Both the position numbers and the translations under genes were made by a program. Shown here piece by piece: positions 56,467 through 64,000 of a stretch of DNA of 64,000 nucleotides; position 1 is the stretch's first letter; every line of letters starts with the position of its first letter. Location of the stretch: NCBI GenBank assembly GCA_022410635.1, contig JAJVDF010000139.1, forward strand, positions 1,694,680 to 1,758,679, read 5' to 3'. The DNA is from Tretioscincus oriximinensis (Eukaryota; Chordata; Lepidosauria; Squamata; Gymnophthalmidae). The notes under the pieces were generated by a model. It had not been told where the DNA came from. It ran no database searches and saw only the letters and a list, made by a program, of their open reading frames with translations.

Positions 56467-56825
56467 GTATTTGGGGTGCATGATGCCCCTGTGCAGTAAG
56501 GATTTTTACGAGCACCTTCCCTCAGCCAGAGGGGTCAAGTAGGCGGTGATAGAAGAGGTCAGGTGGGTGGAGTCAGAGGGTCAAGTAGGTAGAGTCAGGT
56601 GTCTGGAGTCAGAGGATCAGGTAAAGCAGAGCAAGCAGCTTTTTTATCCGTACTGTTTAACCCAGCCCTCTGTCCACACCACAGTTTTAATCCAGCTTCA
56701 ATTCACATTAGGAATGGGGGGAAAAGTTCTAGGCAAGCAGTTTTTTTTATTCCCAGAGCAGTTTACATCAGAATTTAAAACTTGGACAGATCACACCATA
56801 ATTAATTAATAAACTAATAAACTAA

Positions 56826-56845
56826 TAATGATGATAATAATAATG

Positions 56846-56887
<42 letters not shown>

Positions 56888-56968
56888 AACAATAACAATA
56901 ATAACAATAATAACAATAATAACAATAATAACAATAATAACAATAATAACAATAATAACAATAATAAC

Positions 56969-57027
<59 letters not shown>
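56826..57027. repeat. Compound (CAA)n/(AACAATAAT)n/(TAA)n microsatellite
   Basis: A CAA block (56849-56884) grades into a regular 9-base aacaataat array, then pure TAA to 57027. The gradient suggests progressive C to T change or unit conversion along the array. It encodes only poly-Asn or poly-Leu artefacts. Confidence 0.92.
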
Positions 57028-57029
<2 letters not shown>

Positions 57030-57900
57030 TCTGCTGCCCTGAGCAGCTCCTCTGGCCGCTCTTCCCCAAAAGATGGGTCTGTGTGAATCCCATTAAAACG
57101 GCCAATGCTTACTGTTTAATAGATATGTCAAGTATTCCACAGTATTCATCACAGAATCCTGATTGTCTGTTTTATGTATCAAAACATTGTGGGGAGGAGC
57201 CCATGGAGAAAGCAAAATGTGATGATGATAGTTAGAGGCAAACTGCAGCTCTTTAATATCAATATTATTTGCCATCTAAACACAGAAGATGAGCCACTGT
57301 GTTTCTGGGAGAAAGTAAGTAGGGCTAAGATACCATGTCTTTATGAATATAAACCAAAGTGGTGAAGGGCCCGGAGTCNTTATAAACCCCATGTCTCTGC
57401 AGAATAAAGGAAAGAAGCCTTTCTTTTTCTCTGCAAGATCAGCTCAAGCAGCATTTAGGCCTGCGACATCATTAAAATTCATATCACGCTCTTGAAGCTG
57501 GTGCTTTTATAGATAATGCCCCAGAAATTTCATCAGCCTTAAAGCTGTAGGAAATACAGTAGGAAGCAAATGATAAGGCTCCATATTTAATAGAACCACT
57601 CAAAGGAAGCTATATTTTTGATGAGATGCTTCATAAAGGTTCTGATGAATAACAGATATTGACATCTGGAAACACACAAAATTCCCACAATCAAACTTCT
57701 CCGTGGTTAGCAGCACGTTGCTTTTATCTCTAAAGGCAGAAGGAGTGAAACAAGGCACCTATCCAATCCTTGTCCCACTCCTGAGGGCACAATTTGCTTT
57801 TGGGAGCAATCCTTTTATAGAGAGATAAAAAAATCTACAAAAAAGGAGCACGATTCTGGTTTAAATGCTGTCGCTGTGTAGAATATTGGCAACCACAGGA
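57028..57900. other. Repeat-poor DNA, candidate conserved non-coding stretch
   Basis: 57390-57720 has no repeat signature and a single-copy look. No coding exon is supported. Confidence 0.3.
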
Positions 57901-58480
57901 CCTAAGAGCATAAGAGGAGCCCTGCTGAATGGGGTTGGAGCTCATCTAGTCCAGTATTCTGTCTCATAGGTCCTGTCCCCAGTGAGCCTTCTTCTTGGCT
58001 ATATCTCAGAATAGGCGTGTGTCATCTACATGCTAGTGTAGGCTGTGGCAGGCCCCATTTGGATGATCAAGCATGTGGATGATCAAGCTCTGTACTGANA
58101 TATAACCCAGAATAAGGTTCAGTGGGGACAGAGCCATACAGTGGCCCACCAATTGCACCTGGGCAGTCAGAAACAAAAAAAGGCAAAATCTTGACCTGTT
58201 CTTGACATCCTGCAAATGGTATTTCAGGAATCCTGCATCTTGGAGGCAGTATCAAGACATCCACCCTAGTAGCTATTTATACCCTTGGCTTCCATGAACC
58301 CATCTAATCCTGTCTTAAAGCTATCCGGGCTGCTAGATTCTACCACCTCTTTTGGAAGAAAATTCCACAGGCTGATGACCCTCTGGGTGAAAAAAATGCT
58401 TTCCTTTGTCCTCACTGCCCACCAGAAATGCCCCCTGGTCCTAGTGTTGTGTGATAGACAAAATATTTTTTCTCTTACCT
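57901..58480 (-). mobile_element. CR1 3' end split by a family M MITE
   Basis: CR1 starts 'gagcataagaggagccctg', is interrupted at 57966, and resumes at 58136 'atacagtggcccaccaattg', continuing to 'tgatagacaaaatatttttt'. Confidence 0.85.
57966..58138. mobile_element. Complete MITE of family M (167 bp, ATA duplication)
   Basis: The element is 57969-58135, with ends ggtcctgtccccagtgagcc and gttcagtggggacagagcc forming imperfect inverted repeats, and ATA on both sides. Its position inside a CR1 gives exact boundaries. It has no coding capacity. The 3-bp duplication suggests a Harbinger-type mechanism. Confidence 0.8.
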
Positions 58481-58724
58481 CTACTTCTTCTGTCCAGCCC
58501 TGTGATGTAAAGTGTTAAACCCTGGTAATTAGTGGGGGCATTTTCAGTGTTTTTTGTAATGATTCCAGCTGACAGCTGAAGCCAAGTTGTTCTTGGGGTT
58601 CGTGCTTTTCTTATGCTAGGATAGCTGAATTGCTGTGTGGTTCAGTGTCACTCGTGCCATCCTAGCATAATACAAACATGAAAAAATGTACACATTGCTT
58701 GTTAAAAATTAGGGAATCACACCC

Positions 58725-58812
58725 AGCTGACTTTTGTGTAGGAATGCAGGATCGAACCAGGAGACTTCCCAATAAGAGTCTGATACTCCAACCACTACAC
58801 AAGACTGGCTCT
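58725..58812 (-). repeat. tRNA-SINE head fragment
   Basis: The minus strand reads 'gtgtagtggttggagtatca', then 'cctggttcgatcctgc', which are A-box- and B-box-like. The SINE 3' body is not present. Confidence 0.65.
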
Positions 58813-59274
58813 CCTGGATTTTTGTTGTCTTTAAGCAGTGACTCTCGTGTGTCTATGGTGACAAAGGGGACGGAATCTGGGCTGCTTCCACACAAGGTTC
58901 TCTTACCGGGTTGGTGGAATGACTCTGCCATACAGGGAGCTTCCTCTGTCCTCCTGGTAACCCACCCCAGAAAAAGCTCTTTTTTGTGAAAGGAGAGGTT
59001 GCTTATGTTTTCCATCAGCAGTGCGAAATAGTCCTCCTTCCAAAGGGAAGCTGCCTGGAGCTCTGGTGTCTGGTGTGCCGTTGTAGGGTTTGCAATTCCA
59101 TGAGATGACACCAGCCAGTCAGGACTGCAAAATTGCAGCTGGCTGACATGCACGGTATCGATAGCCATTCCTTTTGCAAAGTCCTCATGGATTTTTTAAG
59201 GTAATAAGATCAGATGGGTGATTGGGTTATGCCCATTTTGGTTTTTATCCTGTATGGTGGTATCCTGGTCGTGG

Positions 59275-59407
59275 TGAAGAAGAAGGATAAGAAGGAGCAG
59301 GAGAAGAAGCAGAAGAAGCAGAAGCAGAAGAAGCAGAAGCAGAAGCAGAGGAAGAAGAGGAAGAAGAGGAAGAAGAGGAAGAAGAGGAAGAAGAGGAAGA
59401 AGAGGAA

Positions 59408-59442
<35 letters not shown>

Positions 59443-59521
59443 AGAAGAAGAAGAAGAAGAAGAAGAAGAAGAAGAAGAAGAAGAAGAAGAAGAAGAAGAA
59501 GAAGAAGAAGAAGAAGAAGAA
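59275..59521. repeat. Long (GAA)n/(GAAGAGGAA)n polypurine tract
   Basis: About 247 bases are almost entirely purine on the plus strand: gaagcag units, then a regular aagaagagg 9-mer array, then pure GAA. It creates long Lys/Arg/Glu and Leu/Phe/Ser artefact frames. Confidence 0.92.
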
Positions 59522-60235
59522 AGCATATCCCAAAGGGACAAAATTTCCTGTTCTCAAGGTTCACATTGAAAAAAAAATGTTATGCATAGCAATATAATAT
59601 TTCATGGCCTCACTGCCATATTTTCTCGTTGAAACTTCAGTTTTTGAAGGCTGCAAACCCTTCCCTCCATGGCAGCAGCACACGCCTGCTTTAAACAGAG
59701 AAGCAAACTAATGAGTTTCAGCAGAATCTATGTTCCCCTGGCATTGGTAAAGCCTGGCAGCCATTCATTTCAATGATAGTAATTGTGGACAATACATATT
59801 AGAGCATGTACTCTTGATGTGAGTACATTGTTGGCAGAGGAAAGACAAATGGCCCCACAGACAAACTAAGCGTTGGGCATTGCTTCCATAAACAATGGCT
59901 TTTGAAGAACATCTGCTTGCTGTTTTCAACTGTGAATATATTACAAACCTGGATAGGGCCCAGCTTGTTATATATCTTGGGGAAAATGAGTGATTTAAAC
60001 ATATTCCTAATGCACTTTGTTGGTTAGCAATAACTTGATTTGCTGAGTGGGAGAAATTTATGTGTCTAATGCATTAGGCAAATAAAACACCCCGAGGGCT
60101 ACATCTTGGAATAGGAGCCTGCCATAGTCTTCACTGGCATGGCCAAACTCTCTCCAATGGTACAACCCATAATAAGGCTCAATGGGGAGAGAAGAATAGA
60201 TTTGTAGATAAATAAATTACTTACACACCAAAATG
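59522..60235. other. Mostly single-copy-looking DNA with one family M fragment
   Basis: 60093-60193 contains 'ggctacatcttggaatagga', 'gcctgccatagtcttcactg' and 'cataataaggctcaatgggg', resembling family M. 59640-60050 shows no repeat signature. Confidence 0.4.
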
Positions 60236-60240
60236 TTTGA

Positions 60241-60273
60241 CCTTCCTTCCCTCCCTCCCTCCCTCCCTCCCTC
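60241..60273. repeat. (CCCT)n/(CCTT)n microsatellite
   Basis: Regular ccct units on the plus strand, 33 bases. Confidence 0.9.
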
Positions 60274-60559
60274 AAACACTTCCGTAAAAAGAAAAAAATC
60301 CTATCAATATGACTGCATATGTACAACTAATCAAGAATGCTTGTTTGTTTAATGTAATGCAATAGATCTATAAATTCCCTCCATCCTAAGTGAGACTGCT
60401 ACCATTTGCATTTTGAGATATATTGCAGCTTCTTTCCTGTATAAAGAAACTTTCCATTGTGTACTTTCTGTAGATGGCATACTAAGAACGCAAAATGGTG
60501 TCAAAATTGCTAATGAGCAAAAGCACTGAAATACCCAACTTTAAATTAGAAAAAAAATA

Positions 60560-60725
60560 AATGGGGGTGGTTGAAAACCCATTTTTGGGGTGCCCCCCGT
60601 TTTTTTCTGAGGAAAAAAAAAATTGGGAAAAAACTTTTTAGAAAAAAATTTCCTCAGAAAAAACTGGGAGGCACCCCAAAACCAGGTTTTCAACCTTCCA
60701 AAAAAGGGGTTATCTGGTCAGCCTA
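60560..60725. mobile_element. Palindromic foldback MITE (copy 5, left end truncated)
   Basis: The arms 'gttgaaaacccatttttggg' and 'aaaaccaggttttcaacct' fold back. The right terminus ggttatctggtcagcc is followed by TA at 60724-60725. The first about 25 bases of the left terminus are missing. It lies directly beside a SINE. Confidence 0.75.
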
Positions 60726-60755
60726 ATGGGGAAGAATATTTGGAAGTAAATGAAT

Positions 60756-61032
60756 GGCTCAATCTCTAAGGAGACGGTCGCTCATCTGGGAGATGGGGTT
60801 TGGAGGCCCTGTGTCGGATGTGGGAGGGAGTGAGCACCATCTACTAGCCTGTAGCTCTAGCCAACCCAGCTATTCAATAGCAAGAATTGACTGCGACTAG
60901 ATAAATGGGAACCACCACAGCATGGTGGCAAAGATAGAATGTAAGTCTTGGGGTGAAAAATACCCTTGTAAGCTGCTTTGAGTCCCTTCAGGTGAGAAAA
61001 GTAGGGTATAAAGACCCAGTTGTTCTTCTCCT
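60756..61032 (+). repeat. tRNA-derived SINE with short pyrimidine tail
   Basis: Body landmarks are 'gcctgtagctctagccaacc', 'ataaatgggaaccaccacag', 'gtaagctgctttgagtccct' and 'gggtataaagacccagttgt'. The head is degraded. Confidence 0.8.
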
Positions 61033-61189
61033 TTATCTGCCCACTATTTTGTTCATTCACTCTTTGCATTTTGTGAAATAGTCATGAAATTAGTTAAACA
61101 TTATCCTTGGAACTTAATATAGGTCTTTTTTTAAAAAAAGTAAAACTCTTCAAGACTGTGCCCTTTCGAGGCTAGTAACAGGCAAAATG

Positions 61190-61398
61190 TCACACGAGGG
61201 ACATTATCCCGCTCATTTCCCCTTATAGCCACCCCCCTCTGGAACTCTCCCTCTACTCACCTCCGTCGCATGCCTTCTCTTGTCACCTTCAAATCCCAGT
61301 TAAAAGTGGTCCTATTTTCGATGGCCTTTGATATCACTGTGTAATTTAATTTAATTTAATTACTTAATATTATTTGTTAAATTTAAGGTTGATGTATT
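61190..61398 (+). mobile_element. L2-type LINE C-terminus (5' part)
   Basis: The frame starting near 61233 reads LWNSPSTHLRRMPSLVTFKS, QLKVVLFSMAFDIT, matching the conserved C-terminus of L2/Rex-related LINEs (LWN, LR, PSL, FKS.LK, LF). It is interrupted by a CR1 at 61399 and its 3' UTR resumes at 61709. Confidence 0.65.
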
Positions 61399-61708
61399 GA
61401 ACATAAGAACATAAGAGGAGCCCAGCTGAATCAGGCCGGAGCCCATCTAGTCCAGCCTTCTGTCTCACACAGAGACCCACCAATTGCACCTGGGCAGTTT
61501 GAACAGAAAAAGGCAAAATATGCCTCTGTTCTTGATTCCCTGCAAATGGTATTTCAGGTGAACTGCTATTGATACCCTTGGTGTCCATAAACGTACCTAA
61601 TCCTGTTTTAAAGCTTTCCAGGCTACTTCCTACCACCACCTCTTCTGGAAGTAAATTCCAAAGGCTGATGACTCTCTTGGTGAAAAAATATTTCCCTTGT
61701 CTGTTCTA
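61399..61708 (-). mobile_element. CR1 3' end nested in the L2-type LINE
   Basis: It starts 'gaacataagaacataagagg' and ends 'atttcccttgtctgttct'. The L2-type 3' UTR continues on the far side, so this CR1 is younger. Confidence 0.87.
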
Positions 61709-61805
61709 TTGGTTGCATTCTATTTATTGGCTATTGATATTGTATTTTATGTAAATTGTACAGCACCAAGTACATTGATGGCGCTTTATAAATAAACAAA
61801 ATGAA
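61709..61805 (+). mobile_element. L2-type LINE 3' terminus
   Basis: 'gtacagcaccaagtacattg' followed by 'atggcgctttataaataaac' is the characteristic L2-family 3' end. Confidence 0.65.
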
Positions 61806-62088
61806 ACAGAAGAATATTAACCTGGTTTTCATTACCCGAAGGGACTCAGGATGGCTTACAAGGTTTATTCTTGCCCGAAGGCTTACACCTATTCTATCTT
61901 TCCCACCAGATTAAGTGGTGGTACTCATGAAGCTACATGAAAAGTAGACTGCAAATCTACTTCGAAACATTTACATTTGAAGCCAGTACTGGGTGCTCAC
62001 CCCTCTCCAGGGCTGATACAAGGCTTCAAGAATACATCTCTCGTATGAAAGACTTTCTTTTAACCTCTGAGCCATTCCTGCTTCTAAA
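61806..62088 (-). repeat. tRNA-derived SINE copy
   Basis: The plus strand reads 'ccgaagggactcaggatggc', 'ttgcccgaaggcttacacct', 'ggtgctcacccctctccagg' and 'cctctgagccattcctgc', the reverse of the SINE at 60756. Confidence 0.75.
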
Positions 62089-62184
62089 AAAGAGATTATT
62101 GCATATGATTTGAACTTGTATTGCCTCAAAACCTGTTTTGTTAGTTTTTGAAAACACCTTTAAAATGTCCAAGGATTAAAAATG

Positions 62185-62426
62185 TGGTTATATGGGGCCA
62201 GTTACTGAAGGCAGCCTCCCCTCAGTAAAAAATTTTTTAAAAAATCTTATCACAATTTGAAATTTTTTCACATACTTCAAAAATTCTCACGCACTTCCAA
62301 AAAATCTCNCATGCTTTGCGGATTTCTCGGGCGGGGATTTCGGAGGGGTATGCATGTTCATGAATATGCAAATTAGCATGAATATTAATTCCCACAGTTT
62401 GGGCCTCAGAATATCTGGTCAGCCTA
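62185..62426. mobile_element. Long TA-MITE of the foldback family (right half)
   Basis: The right terminus atatctggtcagcc plus TA (62425-62426) and 'tgaatatgcaaattagcatg' with octamer ATGCAAAT at 62366-62373 match 24500-24655. The left half is missing. Confidence 0.65.
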
Positions 62427-63160
62427 ATATATGGGTCTCCAAATCCTATGTCAAAACCTTTTCTTGATCCTTTCTGATATAGCATATGGATGTGATTGAG
62501 TTTATTACTTTAGAGGACTCTTGAGATGTATTGTCTGCCTTCAGGCGATGCTGCAGTTCAAAGTTGAGGAGGAAAGAACCACTGATGTTCCCCACATTTT
62601 GCACTGATAAAAGCCTCGCACCTCCACAGCGGAGCTGCTCTGAACTGCAGCAAAAACTCTGTAATGATGAAAAAGCCCCAAGAAAGATCTCAGATTGCCT
62701 TGGCACGGCTGCTCAAATGAAANGCCAACTGAGCCTTGACAATAACTAGAGCAAGGCGGTTTTTAACACACAACTTGGAATTAATTTACAGAATATGACC
62801 ACTTATTACCAGCTGAAGAGAAAGGCTGGGTGCTGGGGTTACAGTTTGATTTACATGGGTGGGTGTGTTTAATTTTGCTTGAAAGTTCAACTTGTGAGGG
62901 TACTGAGGATGATATACTGCAGCGTTTGACCATCATAAATGGTCAACTTTGAGATGTGGTGGAGAAGATGGATTCTAAGGAGAAAGCTGGAGCCTTATCG
63001 CTCTGGCTACTATGGCTGCTTGGGAGAAAGATCAGCCCTCTGGCGAGGACAGTAGGCATTACCTCTTTTATGCACAGTAGGTAAAATGATAAAATGATAG
63101 AACTTGGCACAGTGGCAAGCATGACCCAAGCTGAAAAAGTGATAGGGAGTGAGAAAAACT
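62427..63160. other. Repeat-poor DNA, candidate conserved non-coding stretch
   Basis: 62450-62830 has no repeat signature. The overlapping open frames on both strands (62446-62749) are not supported as coding. Confidence 0.3.
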
Positions 63161-63165
63161 TTAAT

Positions 63166-63545
63166 TGCAAAAAAGTGTTTTTTTTCCGGCGAAAAATAAT
63201 CTTCATTGAGTCCCTTTGGATGAGAAAAGCAGGGAATAAAAACGCAGGTAGTTGCAAGTAGATACACGGGAACCACCACAGCCTGGTGGGGAAGATAGAA
63301 TGTCAGCCTTTGGACGAAATACCTTTGTAATCCACTTTGAGTCCCTTTGAGAAAAAGTGGGGTATAAGAACCTTCTTCTTCTTCTTCTTCTTCTTCTTCT
63401 TCTTCTTCTTCTTCTTCTTCTTCTTCTTCTTCTTCTTCTTCTTCTTNTCTTCTTCTTCTTCTTCTTCTTCTTCTTCTTCTTCTTCTTCTTCTTCTTCTTC
63501 TTCTTCTTCTTCTTCTTCTTCTTCTTCTTCTTCTTCTTCTTCTGC
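63166..63545 (+). repeat. Tandem SINE partial dimer with long (TTC)n tail
   Basis: A 3' fragment ('gagtccctttggatgagaaa', 'gcagggaataaaaacgcagg') is followed directly by a second partial SINE ('gggaaccaccacagcctggt', 'gagtccctttgagaaaaagt', 'ggggtataagaacc'). It ends in a (TTC)n array of about 57 units (63372-63543) with one N. Confidence 0.8.
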
Positions 63546-64000
63546 ATCGTCATTGCAATCGTCGTCAATGAAAACTGGCAGAACACATTGCGGATATTAT
63601 TCTTGAGTCATGAGCTATGTTTACAGTATGGTCTATTTCTTAAATCCATAACGCAATTATCTGTAGATTTTGCACATTGCTTTGTATTTTTTAACATGTT
63701 ATATATTCAGAAACCCTTACTGAATGTGTATTCCCCCCCCCCCCTCCAATAATTATCTCTGCTGGAATAAGCTTTCTGATTTGGTGGCAGAGTTTATACA
63801 TTAGGAGAAAGATCCTACCTGGTCGGGACTGTGTTACTGGAAAACAGAAGCCCCAAGGAGACTGAAAGAGAGAAAGTTCAGTATTGTGCTCCAGTTTGGT
63901 TCTTGCACATTTTGACAATAGGGGTCATTGTCATTTTGTTCCTTGTAGCAATGCTAATGCTAATACCATTAATACAGTCAAACGTTTCCTGCCAGGGATA
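63546..64000. other. Unassigned non-coding DNA
   Basis: There is a 12-14 base C run near 63732-63744. Nothing else recognised up to the window end. Confidence 0.4.

Noticed and set aside
59196..59597. Long open frames of Leu, Phe, Ser, Lys and Glu in several frames
   Set aside because: They are translations of a GAA/TTC microsatellite, and all six frames are open for the same reason. The same applies at 21943-22392, 31652-32161, 51205-51994, 56806-57235 and 63203-63752.

Overview
The window looks like non-coding nuclear DNA from a vertebrate, most likely a squamate reptile (lizard or snake). The call rests on the repeat content. There are many 5'-truncated CR1/L3-type LINE 3' ends carrying the (TTATGTTC)n tail seen as 'gaacataagaacataag' on the opposite strand. 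There are tRNA-derived SINEs with (TTC)n or (AAAT)n tails, a Penelope-like element with a GIY-YIG remnant, hAT and Harbinger-like MITEs, and long polypurine/polypyrimidine microsatellites. I could not assign a species. Scattered single Ns and one 290-base N gap (51419-51708) mark this as draft assembly.

I found no host protein-coding exon, rRNA, functional tRNA, CRISPR array or prokaryotic feature. Every recognisable protein-like reading frame belongs to a decayed transposable element: CR1 reverse transcriptase at 2550-4925, CR1 C-termini at several loci, an unassigned non-LTR C-terminus at 8925 and another at 34560-34930, an L2-like C-terminus at 61200, and a Penelope endonuclease tail at 23890-24160. 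The long low-complexity frames (poly-Leu, Glu, Asn, Ser, Lys) are translations of microsatellites.

Layout: 0.2-6.8 kb is CR1 sequence with nested hAT and CR1 insertions, a SINE split by a palindromic MITE, then a complete 749-bp hAT element. 8.9-13.2 kb holds a LINE 3' end, a Harbinger-like MITE and old repeats. 15-22 kb has an L1-like 3' end, SINEs, two Penelope-derived inverted arms split by a CR1, and large Harbinger-like MITEs. 22-30 kb has a polypyrimidine tract, the Penelope 3' fragment, TA-flanked MITEs and a GC-rich block of unknown nature (27.4-28.0 kb). 30-44 kb is SINEs, Harbinger-like MITEs, a Penelope palindrome at 35.5 kb and several foldback MITEs. 44-50 kb is comparatively repeat-poor, with stretches that read like conserved non-coding sequence. 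50-64 kb has a head-to-head SINE pair, the assembly gap, microsatellites and more CR1 and SINE copies.

The most notable observations concern structure. (1) A family of TA-flanked MITEs exists as short near-perfect foldbacks and as longer copies carrying an octamer. (2) Two loci carry the same head-to-head Penelope-tail palindrome. (3) Two old repeat families repeatedly carry a ZNF143/SBS-like ACTACAATTCCCA motif. (4) Nested insertions at many loci allow relative dating. All family assignments are from reading alone; no database search was run.
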